NCBI GenBank assembly: GCA_017634555.1
Contig: JAGBNF010000011.1
Coordinates: forward strand, 104,153-168,152
Reading direction: 5' to 3'
DNA length: 64,000 bases
Source: Eubacterium sp.
GTDB taxonomy: Bacteria > Bacillota > Clostridia > Lachnospirales > Lachnospiraceae
This document shows positions 16,854 to 24,905 of the stretch, one piece after another. The notes beneath the pieces are model-generated. The model searched no databases, was not told the origin of the DNA, and worked only from the letters and a program-made list of their open reading frames with translations. Position 1 is the first letter of the stretch, and each line of letters begins with the position of its first letter. Position numbers and translations under genes: made by a program.

Positions 16854-16925
16854 TTGAAAAATGAAATAGAATAAGTTATTATGATACAGTGTAGTCTTAA
16901 TTATGAGACACACTGTATCATTTTA
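16854..16925 (+). promoter_or_regulatory. Promoter nested in a terminator-like hairpin (second copy)
   Basis: TTGAAA (16854-16859) and TATTAT (16877-16882) are 17 bases apart. An 11-bp hairpin (16882-16892 with 16910-16920, TGATACAGTGT/ACACTGTATCA) followed by TTTTA starts at the last base of the -10 and covers the expected start near 16889. It shares ATAAGTTAT, one variable base, then ATGA with the 10644 copy. It would end the ABC operon and start the hydrolase operon. Confidence 0.7.
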
Positions 16926-16945
16926 GATTATGGGGTAATAAGAAT

Positions 16946-18550
16946 ATGGGATTACTAGAAAGACCAACAGTAAAGAGTTTAGAGAATGGCGGGAAATACT
17001 GGGAGCATGATTATGATGCTTTCTGTCTGAAGGCATATGTGCCTGCAACCGAGATTGACGGGCAGGTAAATAATTATGGCTTCAGAGCCCCGCTTCTTCT
17101 TGTATTTGAGGAAGAAAAGCGTTCAGCCGACGAGGCAGTGAAGTTTGCTGAGGAAACCGGACTTGCCAAGATCGCATCATCATATGATGCAAGTGTTCTT
17201 TTCGTATATCCGACCTGCGAAGGCGGATGGGATAAGGCTGAGGAAAATGTTTATATCGATCTTATTGCTGAGGTGAAGAACCATTTCATATATGAGGACG
17301 GAATCGCACCTATTACTGATTTCTTCACACAGGAGTTTAAGGGATATTTCATCAGAGGAGCCATATTCCGTGCGGATATCTACAGCTACGGAAAGTCTGC
17401 GGATTATGTGGCAACGAAGCTTCTGAAGAAGATAGACGGAGAGTATCTCTGGGGACCGGGTGAGATAACGCCTGCATGCTGCTATATGGAGAGACTCAGC
17501 GTTACTCCGGTTATAGAGAGGAAAGATATACCTGTCATCAGTGTAGGCAACAGTCCGGAGATTAATGAGTATTTCAAGGAATGTGAGAATCATCTTATAG
17601 AGGACAGCTCCGATTATGTGGGAGATTACAATTCATTTGTAAGATGCTATAAGATGTGGTGCGGCGTTATTGAAGAGGAGCCTGACTTTGAGGAACTGGG
17701 CATTGTAGAGGATGCAGGCTGCACGACAGTTAAGACATCACCTGACAATAAGGGCAGATTCAAGGATGAGCCGGAGCATAAGGTAGGATACTTCGCATAC
17801 TATAACAAGGGACTTTTCGATAAGGGACCGGTACCTCTTCTTGTAGGTTTCCACGGCGGTGGAGATTCATCGATGTACCTTACATTTGTTTCGGGCTGGT
17901 GGGAGATAGCTCATGAGGAGAATTTCCTCTTCGTATCTATAGAGAACCATCAGGATGTAACGGCTACCGAGGCAATTCAGGTTATAGAGGATTTGAAGAA
18001 GAAATATGATATCGACGAGAATCGTATCTATGCGACAGGATTCTCAATGGGCTGCGGAAAGACCTGGGATCTGTACCATGAGTATCCGGAAGTTTTTGCG
18101 GGATTTGCGCCGGCAAGTGCACTCTTCCCGATCAAGAATAATCCTTTCGGTATGTCACTGGGTGATCCTCGCCTTAATATGACAGTTGCGGTACCATTCT
18201 TCTATTCAGGAGGAGAGAATTCACATCTTGCAGAGCTGCCGTATCACAGCGAAGGCGCTCTTGAGAGAATTCAGTATTTCGCTGAAGTTAATAAGCTTGC
18301 AGCAGATTTTAACATAAGCTATGAGGATAAGGACAACTGGAAGGATAAGTTCTACGGAGCAGAGCCTGACAGAGTCGAGGAAGTGGCAAATGAGCCGAGA
18401 CAAAGCGTGCTTACTATAAGATACTACAACAGCACCGACGGTGTATGCCGCAGTGCGCTTGCCAGCGTAAGCAATCAGGTTCATGAATGCAGACAGCATA
18501 CAAACAGACAGGCATGGAAATTTATATCTCAGTTTGTAAGAGGAAAGTAA
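16946..18550 (+). CDS. Tandem alpha/beta hydrolase (esterase, PHB-depolymerase-like C-terminal half)
   Basis: The 534-residue protein seems to hold two alpha/beta-hydrolase-like halves. The first (to about residue 230) has strands such as PLLLVFEEEKR and SVLFVYPTCEGGW but no nucleophile elbow. The second has PVPLLVGFHGGGDSS, an oxyanion-hole region, the nucleophile elbow YATGFSMGCGKTW (GxSxG, serine near residue 367) and a C-terminal histidine candidate (VHECRQHTN). There is no signal peptide, so it acts inside the cell. The GH127 gene starts two bases after its stop. Together they suggest intracellular breakdown of esterified plant arabinose-containing oligosaccharides; this is inference from context. 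Confidence 0.75.
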   Translation: MGLLERPTVKSLENGGKYWEHDYDAFCLKAYVPATEIDGQVNNYGFRAPLLLVFEEEKRSADEAVKFAEETGLAKIASSYDASVLFVYPTCEGGWDKAEENVYIDLIAEVKNHFIYEDGIAPITDFFTQEFKGYFIRGAIFRADIYSYGKSADYVATKLLKKIDGEYLWGPGEITPACCYMERLSVTPVIERKDIPVISVGNSPEINEYFKECENHLIEDSSDYVGDYNSFVRCYKMWCGVIEEEPDFEELGIVEDAGCTTVKTSPDNKGRFKDEPEHKVGYFAYYNKGLFDKGPVPLLVGFHGGGDSSMYLTFVSGWWEIAHEENFLFVSIENHQDVTATEAIQVIEDLKKKYDIDENRIYATGFSMGCGKTWDLYHEYPEVFAGFAPASALFPIKNNPFGMSLGDPRLNMTVAVPFFYSGGENSHLAELPYHSEGALERIQYFAEVNKLAADFNISYEDKDNWKDKFYGAEPDRVEEVANEPRQSVLTIRYYNSTDGVCRSALASVSNQVHECRQHTNRQAWKFISQFVRGK

Positions 18551-18551
18551 T

Positions 18552-20384
18552 ATGGATAAGGCATTAAGAACATACACATTTAAAGAAGTAAAGGTAAAGG
18601 AAGGACTCTTCCGTAAGAGAATGGAGGTTAACAGAGCATATCTCCGAGAGCTTGATGACACATGTCTGCTTCAGAATTATTATTTTGAAGCAGGAATCAT
18701 AATTCCGGGACTTATGACTCTGGAGAATCCTGCAGAGGCAAATATGCACTGGGGTTGGGAGGCACCATCCTGCCAGCTTAGAGGACATTTCCTCGGACAC
18801 TATATGTCTGCAGCTGCCATGCTGATAGCAAATGACGGAGATGAGATTCTCTCCGCAAAGCTTTGCCATATCGTAAGCGAGCTCCGCAGATGTCAGCTGG
18901 CAAACGGAGGAAAATGGGCAGGCTCTATTCCGGAGAAGTATTTTGAATTCATGATAACAAGCGGCTATATCTGGTCGCCTCAGTATACTATTCATAAGCT
19001 TCTAATGGGACTTCTGGATACATATAAATATACCGGCAACGAGGAAGCACTTCTCATTCTTTCGGGAATGGCAGACTGGTTCACAGACTGGACCGAGGAC
19101 GTGAAGAAGAGAAGTCCGGAGACCATATTTAAGGGTGAGCAGGCCGGAATGCTTGAATTATGGGCAGATGCATATACTGTGACCGAAGATGAGAAATACA
19201 GAAAGCTTGCCGAAACATATAAGGATCAGGGAATCTTCAAGCTTATCAGAGCAGGTAAGGATGCCCTTACAGATGAGCATACAAATGCCAGCATTCCTAT
19301 CATTCAGGGTGCAGCTAAAATGTATGAGCTGACAGGTGATGAGGACTGGAGAAATATAGTTGAAACCTTCTGGGATCTGGCTGTTACAAAGAGAGGCATG
19401 TTTGCAACTACAGGACAGAATGCAGGTGAGTTCTGGATACCGCCTGAAAAGATGGGCGAATATAGAGGTGACCGTGGTCAGGAATTCTGTACAGTATACA
19501 ACATGGTCCGTGTTGCGGAGTATCTTTTCAAATGGACCAAGAAGGCAGAATATTCGGATTATATAGAGAGATGTATATATAACGGCTTCCTGGCTCAGCA
19601 GTCTGCAGAGACCGGTATGCCGACCTATTTCCTCCCTATGACAACAGGTTCAAAGAAGAAATGGGCTACAAAGAGAAATGATTTCTGGTGCTGCCAGGGA
19701 ACTATGATCCAGTCGGCAACTAAGTATCCGGAGATGATCTACTCGGCAGATGATGAAAACAGAAAGATATATGTAAATCAGTATATTCCTTCAGAGGTTA
19801 CAGGAAAGCTGGGAGATAAGGATATTAAGATTGAACAGACTCTCGGAATGATGGGACGTGAGGTTGCAACACTTTTCGAGGAGCATTCCATCAGCGAGAA
19901 GTCCAGATGGAAGATGAGATTCGTGGTTGAAGAGGGCGACGGTATCACTGTTTCATTCAGAATTCCTGAATGGGTAGTGGAGCAGCCGACTATTTCCGTA
20001 AACGGAAGCGAGAAGAATTTCGATGAGCTTAAGACCGAGGAAGGCTATACAGATGTTGAGGGATTAAAGGCAGGAGACGTGATAGACATCTATCTTCCTT
20101 CAGCTATACATGCAGAGAGACTTCCGGATATGAAGTATCTTGCAGCATTCCTTGACGGACCGATAGTACTTGCCGGACTTACTGAGGATATAGATACCAT
20201 CAAGGGTGATTTTGATGCACCTGAAGAATTTCTTGATAAGGTTTCAGAACATGCTTATGATATATTTGTATGGCTCCAGAATAATTACAGAACAAAACGT
20301 CAGTCGAAGAATTTCAAGCTGATTCCATTATATGATGTTAAGGATGAACCATATACTCTTTACTTTGAAGAGATAAAGGAGTAA
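18552..20384 (+). CDS. GH127-family beta-L-arabinofuranosidase (DUF1680)
   Basis: The 610-residue protein matches glycoside hydrolase family 127 along its length, with an (alpha/alpha)6 barrel followed by beta-sandwich regions. The zinc-thiolate active site is visible: Glu311 and Cys313 in GQEFCTVYNM and the pair Cys380-Cys381 in FWCCQGT, one of which is the catalytic nucleophile in this family. The GHFLGHYMSA and YTIHKLLMGLLD segments are also typical. It should release L-arabinofuranose from beta-linked oligosaccharides in the cytosol, as there is no signal peptide. It is coupled to the upstream hydrolase. Confidence 0.92.
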   Translation: MDKALRTYTFKEVKVKEGLFRKRMEVNRAYLRELDDTCLLQNYYFEAGIIIPGLMTLENPAEANMHWGWEAPSCQLRGHFLGHYMSAAAMLIANDGDEILSAKLCHIVSELRRCQLANGGKWAGSIPEKYFEFMITSGYIWSPQYTIHKLLMGLLDTYKYTGNEEALLILSGMADWFTDWTEDVKKRSPETIFKGEQAGMLELWADAYTVTEDEKYRKLAETYKDQGIFKLIRAGKDALTDEHTNASIPIIQGAAKMYELTGDEDWRNIVETFWDLAVTKRGMFATTGQNAGEFWIPPEKMGEYRGDRGQEFCTVYNMVRVAEYLFKWTKKAEYSDYIERCIYNGFLAQQSAETGMPTYFLPMTTGSKKKWATKRNDFWCCQGTMIQSATKYPEMIYSADDENRKIYVNQYIPSEVTGKLGDKDIKIEQTLGMMGREVATLFEEHSISEKSRWKMRFVVEEGDGITVSFRIPEWVVEQPTISVNGSEKNFDELKTEEGYTDVEGLKAGDVIDIYLPSAIHAERLPDMKYLAAFLDGPIVLAGLTEDIDTIKGDFDAPEEFLDKVSEHAYDIFVWLQNNYRTKRQSKNFKLIPLYDVKDEPYTLYFEEIKE

Positions 20385-20437
20385 TGTGACCTTAAGGGGG
20401 TTATAAATTATATATTTAAGAGAAGGAGAGTAAAACT

Positions 20438-20674
20438 ATGGAAACAAAAGCAGCAATCATCGCAATCATTGTGAAAGACGTAAAGTCATCAACCGAGATC
20501 AATGCAGTACTTCATGAGTATAATGACTGCATCATCGGAAGAATGGGAATCCCATACCGTACTAAGGGAATCAATATCATCAGCATCGCAGTGGATGCAG
20601 ATATGGATACCATCAACACCATGGCCGGAAGAATCGGACGAATTGAAGGCGTTTCAGCAAAGACAGTTTACTAA
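20438..20674 (+). CDS. TM1266-like iron-only hydrogenase system regulator
   Basis: The 78-residue protein is a small ACT-like, ferredoxin-fold protein of the TM1266 family, often annotated as an iron-only hydrogenase system regulator. The conserved run HEYNDCIIGRMGIPY and the GINIISIAVDAD strand are visible. A strong GAAGGAGAG precedes the start. In other clostridia the family sits beside hydE, hydF and hydG. Here HydF is about 6 kb and HydE about 13 kb away on the same strand. Its molecular role is not settled. Confidence 0.85.
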   Translation: METKAAIIAIIVKDVKSSTEINAVLHEYNDCIIGRMGIPYRTKGINIISIAVDADMDTINTMAGRIGRIEGVSAKTVY

Positions 20675-20702
20675 TTGCTGTAAAATGTACCTAAAACAGC
20701 CG

Positions 20703-20719
20703 TGTTACGGAGCGTAACA
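20703..20719 (+). terminator. Short hairpin after the TM1266-like gene
   Basis: TGTTACG and CGTAACA form a perfect 7-bp stem with a three-base loop, followed by CCCTGTTACAAAGGGTTTC. There is no clean T run, so it may be a weak terminator or a processing site. The TGTTAC/GTAACA unit recurs three times in 30 bases. Confidence 0.4.
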
Positions 20720-20850
20720 GCCCTGTTACAAAGGGTTTCTTGCAAGTTACGACTTTTTTGAAATATGCTGTACTCAGAGGTCAGCAATGCATATCTCAGT
20801 GAAAAATGTGTTGGTGACAGTAATAAAATTTTAGTACGGAGGTCAAAAAT

Positions 20851-21426
20851 ATGACGTTTGGTGAAAAGTTGAAAAATGCAAGAAAAGAAGCAGGGTTTAC
20901 TCAGGAGCAGTTTGCTGAGAAGATGAGTATCTCAAGATCGGCAGTTGCAAAGTGGGAAAGTGATAAGGGTTTGCCTGATGTGAATAATCTGAAGATTATG
21001 TCACAGCTTCTGGGAGTCAGTATAGATCATCTTCTGGATGAGGATGAAAGTCTGAACCTGATGGAGACGAAGGAACCGATCAATCTTGAAGAGTATGAGA
21101 AGTCGGGGCATTGCAGAGATAAGAAGGATGCAGCGTGTCTTGAGAGATTCGCAAAAGCCGATGCGATATATCCTCTTATAAGAAGCAAAAAGTTGAGCAA
21201 GATGGAAGCTGTAATTGATTTTATAACCCTGCCGGGAGTCGTTCAGCTTACGGATTATGCGAATGATCATGACGGCTACTATCTTGTTGAAGAAGGAACA
21301 AAGCAGTATCTCGTTCGCATTTCGAAGGAGTTTCTCTTCATCAGCCAGCTGATAGCGAAGGTTGATCCGAAGAAATTCATTATCGATAATAATGTCTTCA
21401 AAAAGGCAACCTACAGATTAAAATAA
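20851..21426 (+). CDS. XRE-family transcriptional regulator
   Basis: The 191-residue protein has an N-terminal XRE helix-turn-helix (TQEQFAEKMSISRSAVAKWES, residues about 18-40, then VSIDHLLDEDES). Its C-terminal domain of about 100 residues (KMEAVIDFITLPGVVQLTDYA and following) I cannot assign to a named effector family. CGGAGG precedes the ATG. It stands alone between the hydrogenase regulator and the ABC operon and is closed by its own terminator. It might control either neighbour. Confidence 0.82.
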   Translation: MTFGEKLKNARKEAGFTQEQFAEKMSISRSAVAKWESDKGLPDVNNLKIMSQLLGVSIDHLLDEDESLNLMETKEPINLEEYEKSGHCRDKKDAACLERFAKADAIYPLIRSKKLSKMEAVIDFITLPGVVQLTDYANDHDGYYLVEEGTKQYLVRISKEFLFISQLIAKVDPKKFIIDNNVFKKATYRLK

Positions 21427-21443
21427 TAGTAAATATAAGAAAT

Positions 21444-21485
21444 AGCCGTCCTGACTCCTGCTAAAGATTAGGACGGCTTTTCTTA
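21444..21485 (+). terminator. Intrinsic terminator after the XRE gene
   Basis: AGCCGTCCT and AGGACGGCT pair across a 17-base loop, followed by TTTTCTT. Confidence 0.88.
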
Positions 21486-21654
21486 TAAGCTGTTTTATTA
21501 CAGGATCGGGTGAGGAGTACTCACCTTCTGATTATCCTGTTAAGGATATTGTAGTTAAACATTTGATAATTGTCAAAAAGTATTAGTGCAAAAAAGATAC
21601 ATAGGAAATTCTTTGGACAGTATAAATGGAAAAAAGAAAATGTATTATCTTGAA

Positions 21655-21672
21655 ATGTGACTTTAGTCACAT
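21655..21672 (+). promoter_or_regulatory. Candidate response-regulator operator (18-bp palindrome)
   Basis: ATGTGACT-TT-AGTCACAT is a perfect palindrome around a two-base centre. Its centre lies about 67 bases before the inferred start of the ABC transporter/two-component operon, whose -10 is consensus but whose -35 is poor. That spacing fits activation by the NarL-type regulator encoded at 26119. Confidence 0.6.
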
Positions 21673-21717
21673 CGGAATTGTTTCTTTTCTCACTACAAAG
21701 CTTTGGATAAAATTTTA

Positions 21718-21768
21718 TATAATGAGTGTGTCAATGAGATATGAGTCATTGGCGCACTCATTTTTGTT
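21718..21768 (+). promoter_or_regulatory. -10 box overlapping a long hairpin with T run
   Basis: TATAAT (21718-21723) runs into a 17-bp hairpin (21721-21737 with 21746-21762, two GU pairs, eight-base loop) that is followed by TTTTGTT. The expected transcript start near 21730 falls within the 5' arm, so only about half of the stem would form in RNA made here. Because the upstream XRE gene already has a terminator, this hairpin is probably regulatory or insulating. Confidence 0.6.
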
Positions 21769-21809
21769 AAGAAATTTAGATATAGATATTTTGAAGAATG
21801 GAGAGAACG

Positions 21810-22562
21810 ATGGGAACTATATTAAAGCTGAACGAGCTGACAAAGAAGTATGGCAGCAAGGTGGTTGTAGATAATTTAAATATTGAGATTAAGGAAGGCG
21901 AGGTATTCGGACTTCTGGGACCTAACGGTGCAGGAAAGAGTACCACAATGAATATGGTCTGTGATCTGGTGAAGCCGACTCTCGGAAGTGTGGAGTTCTT
22001 CGGAAAGGATTTCCAGAAGAATCGTAAGGAGCTGGTTGATAAGCTGGGATACATTCCACAGGATCTGGCAATACACGGAAATCTGAAGGCCTGGGAAAAT
22101 GTAGAGCTCTTCACATCACTTTATGGAATAAAGGGTGCGGAGCTGAAGAAGAGAATCGATGAAAGTCTTGAATATGTTGGTCTTCTTGACAGGCGAAATG
22201 ATTTCGCGAAAACATTTTCCGGAGGTATGAAGAGACGACTTAATATTGCCTGTGCCATAGGACATCATCCGAAGCTTCTTATCTTCGATGAGCCGACAGT
22301 AGGTATCGATCCACAGTCAAGAAACTTCATTCTGGATAAGATAAAGGAATCCAATAAGAACGGAGCCACAGTTATTTATACAAGCCACTACATGGAAGAG
22401 GTTGAAGCAATCTGTACAAGGATAGCAATCATGGATAACGGTAAGGTTATAGCAACAGGAACCAGTGAGGAGCTGAAGAAGATGGTTGTTGAAGATACAT
22501 CAACAATTACCCTTGAGGAAGTTTTCCTTGAACTTACAGGAAAGAAACTTAGAGATTATTAA
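21810..22562 (+). CDS. ABC transporter ATP-binding protein (LnrL-like)
   Basis: ATG 21810 follows GGAGAG closely and is preferred to the in-frame ATG 21798. The roughly 250-residue ATPase has Walker A GPNGAGKST, signature FSGGMKRRLNIA, Walker B LLIFDEPTVGID and the switch histidine in YTSHYMEE. It is followed by two ABC-2 permeases, a histidine kinase and a NarL-type regulator. This is the same order of functions as the LnrLMN-LnrJK linearmycin-resistance system of Bacillus, so it may export or exclude a membrane-active antibiotic. Confidence 0.9.
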   Translation: MGTILKLNELTKKYGSKVVVDNLNIEIKEGEVFGLLGPNGAGKSTTMNMVCDLVKPTLGSVEFFGKDFQKNRKELVDKLGYIPQDLAIHGNLKAWENVELFTSLYGIKGAELKKRIDESLEYVGLLDRRNDFAKTFSGGMKRRLNIACAIGHHPKLLIFDEPTVGIDPQSRNFILDKIKESNKNGATVIYTSHYMEEVEAICTRIAIMDNGKVIATGTSEELKKMVVEDTSTITLEEVFLELTGKKLRDY

Positions 22563-22575
22563 TGAGGTTACAGAG

Positions 22576-23643
22576 ATGAACAGATATTTGATAAAAAATA
22601 ATATAAAGCTGATGTACAGAAGCTGGGGAAATATCCTTCTCTTTGTCATCATGCCGGTTATCCTGGTGTTCTGTCTATCCAGTGCCTTTGATACTCTGAT
22701 GAGCAAGTATGAAGAGACTGATATGACAGCAGGCTATCGTATAGAGGGAGACGGAATTACACAGGAGATGATAGATGCCATGGCTGAAGTGGCAGAAGAA
22801 AACAGTATTACCCTTAATGAATATCCGACAGGTGATCCTGAGAAGCTGATCCGGGATAACGGACTTACAGGTTTTATCGTATTTAAGGCTGATACCTATA
22901 CCGTGTATGAAGATAGTTCAGCTAAGGGAAAGGTACTGGAATACTTTGTAAATGAATTCTATGGAAATGCATCGGCAGCAGCCATGGGAGTAGATACAGA
23001 CGCTGTAAAGCTTACAGTGGAACATCCTGAATACAAGAAATCTATAGATTCAAAAGATTACTATGGAATAGTTGAGATTATCTACTTTGGATGGTGTGCA
23101 ATTGTTGCCGGTGCAGGAATCTTTATGAATGAGAAGAAATATAAGATAAGAAAGAGATATCAGGTGGCCAATCTGACACCGTTCAAGGAATATATGAGTA
23201 AATTTATTCCGATAGCAGTAATTGCATCAATCGGTACTGTTATCGCAGCACTTCTGACGGTGGTTTTACTGGGGGTGCATTGGGGCAATCCGCTTCTCTC
23301 AATAGGAATACTGATCGCATCTGTAGCGGCAGCTTCCGCATTTGGAATAATGATCTATAACATTACAGACAACATGATATCAACGATCATCATTACCTTC
23401 GTAATTGTATGGATTTTCGGGTTCTGGGGAGGTGCTTTTGAGACATATCTTTTCTCATCACATCCGATGATCCTGAAAATGATATCACCGCTTTATCATA
23501 TCAACAGAGCACTTACAGAGTTATCCTGTATGGGACAGAGTGATTTTGTAGGAAGCGCAGTTGGTTATTCAGGCCTGATAATAGCAGCGGCGTCAGGAAT
23601 TGCGATACTTTTCGGACAGATCAGAAAGAGAGGAAGAGCATGA
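22576..23643 (+). CDS. ABC-2 type permease (LnrM-like)
   Basis: ATG 22576 is the likely start (MNRYLIKNNIKLMYRSWGN); an open frame reaches further upstream only inside the ATPase gene. The roughly 355-residue protein has one N-terminal membrane helix, an extracellular domain of about 150 residues, and then about five helices. This is the layout of ABC-2 permeases with an external loop. The next gene overlaps it by four bases. Confidence 0.87.
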   Translation: MNRYLIKNNIKLMYRSWGNILLFVIMPVILVFCLSSAFDTLMSKYEETDMTAGYRIEGDGITQEMIDAMAEVAEENSITLNEYPTGDPEKLIRDNGLTGFIVFKADTYTVYEDSSAKGKVLEYFVNEFYGNASAAAMGVDTDAVKLTVEHPEYKKSIDSKDYYGIVEIIYFGWCAIVAGAGIFMNEKKYKIRKRYQVANLTPFKEYMSKFIPIAVIASIGTVIAALLTVVLLGVHWGNPLLSIGILIASVAAASAFGIMIYNITDNMISTIIITFVIVWIFGFWGGAFETYLFSSHPMILKMISPLYHINRALTELSCMGQSDFVGSAVGYSGLIIAAASGIAILFGQIRKRGRA

Positions 23644-24905
23644 AAGTATTAATCAAATCAAGCTTAAAGCTTTTGATAAGAACAAAAATAATCTGGCTGT
23701 TTATAGTTATTATGCCGATACTATCAACACTGATTTTAAAGAGCAATAATGAATATACAGCGTATATGGATGAATTAAATCGTCTGGTGGAGCTGGATAG
23801 TGCGGATGAAAAGGTAGCATATAATGCTGAAAAGGGCGACTATGTAGTTAAGGTATATGATGCCTCTAAATCCGAATTGTCGGAATATCTTATAGACAGG
23901 CTGGCAGACAGTGGAATGTTCATCCTTTGCAGAGCAGACATTTCAGGTGAAGAGATTACAGACGATTATATAAAGGATCATATTGAGTTTGATGGAAATG
24001 AAGACAGAATGGGGGCTGCTCTTTATATCACAGCTGACTTCAGCGAAAAGGTGATGGACGGTAAGCTGGGTGAAGCGCTTATCATGTATGTGCTTTCAGA
24101 CGATGCGAGAACGGAATGCTTCGAAAGCGAGCTGACATTGCAGCTTTCAAGAATGGATTCAGTAAGAGCTCACGCATCCGGTGAATCAGAATTAGTTGAA
24201 GGTCTTAAATCTATAGATGAGATGACTCCGGAAAAGGAGGTAATCTCGGTTACTACTAACAAAGCAAGAAAGCTTACAGCTGAGCAGACTAATCAGAAGG
24301 CTCAGATGGGATATGCATTTTCATTCCTGACCCTTGGCTTTGTCTTTGCAGGTTTCTTTGTGGCAAACGGAGTTATCAAGGAGCAGAAGAACGGAGTATT
24401 TACAAGAGTAAATCTTTCAAAGACAAGTGCACTTACATACTTCACATCAAAGTTTGTAACAGTGTTTACGGTTTCAGTGGCGATGACCGTAATAGTCGGA
24501 GCATGCAGCTTTATGCTGGATATGAATGAACTGGGAATGGACAGGATCACATTTCTCGCACTGGTATTCATGATGGGACTTATATTCAGCTCGCTCAGTA
24601 TGTTCGTAGCCATAATGCTGAATGATATATTCAGTGCAAGTATAGCTACATTTACACTATGGTGTATGTCATCACTTTTCAGTGGCCTGTACTTCCCTCT
24701 GGATGACACAAATGATGCAATCAGGATAATCTCATCTCTGATGCCTCAGAAATGGTTCCTGGACGGAACAGAAATGATATTTGTTGGAGACAATAAGGTT
24801 TTTGGTATGTTAATATGTATTACAGCAGCATATCTGATAGTAACTTTAAGTCTCGGAAGTATCGGACTGAAAGTCAGAAGGAGCACAGAGTGGGGAGTTT
24901 CATAA
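23640..24905 (+). CDS. ABC-2 type permease (LnrN-like)
   Basis: The 421-residue protein repeats the layout of the previous gene: one N-terminal helix (IIWLFIVIMPILSTLIL), a large extracellular domain to about residue 215, and then six helices including GYAFSFLTLGFVFAGFFVANG. Its start overlaps the previous stop (ATGA). The two would form the membrane heterodimer of the exporter. Confidence 0.87.
   Translation: MKVLIKSSLKLLIRTKIIWLFIVIMPILSTLILKSNNEYTAYMDELNRLVELDSADEKVAYNAEKGDYVVKVYDASKSELSEYLIDRLADSGMFILCRADISGEEITDDYIKDHIEFDGNEDRMGAALYITADFSEKVMDGKLGEALIMYVLSDDARTECFESELTLQLSRMDSVRAHASGESELVEGLKSIDEMTPEKEVISVTTNKARKLTAEQTNQKAQMGYAFSFLTLGFVFAGFFVANGVIKEQKNGVFTRVNLSKTSALTYFTSKFVTVFTVSVAMTVIVGACSFMLDMNELGMDRITFLALVFMMGLIFSSLSMFVAIMLNDIFSASIATFTLWCMSSLFSGLYFPLDDTNDAIRIISSLMPQKWFLDGTEMIFVGDNKVFGMLICITAAYLIVTLSLGSIGLKVRRSTEWGVS

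Noticed and set aside
21626-21874. 82-codon open frame before the Lnr-like ATPase
   Set aside because: It covers the operator, promoter and hairpin and overlaps the ATPase start, with no ribosome binding site.
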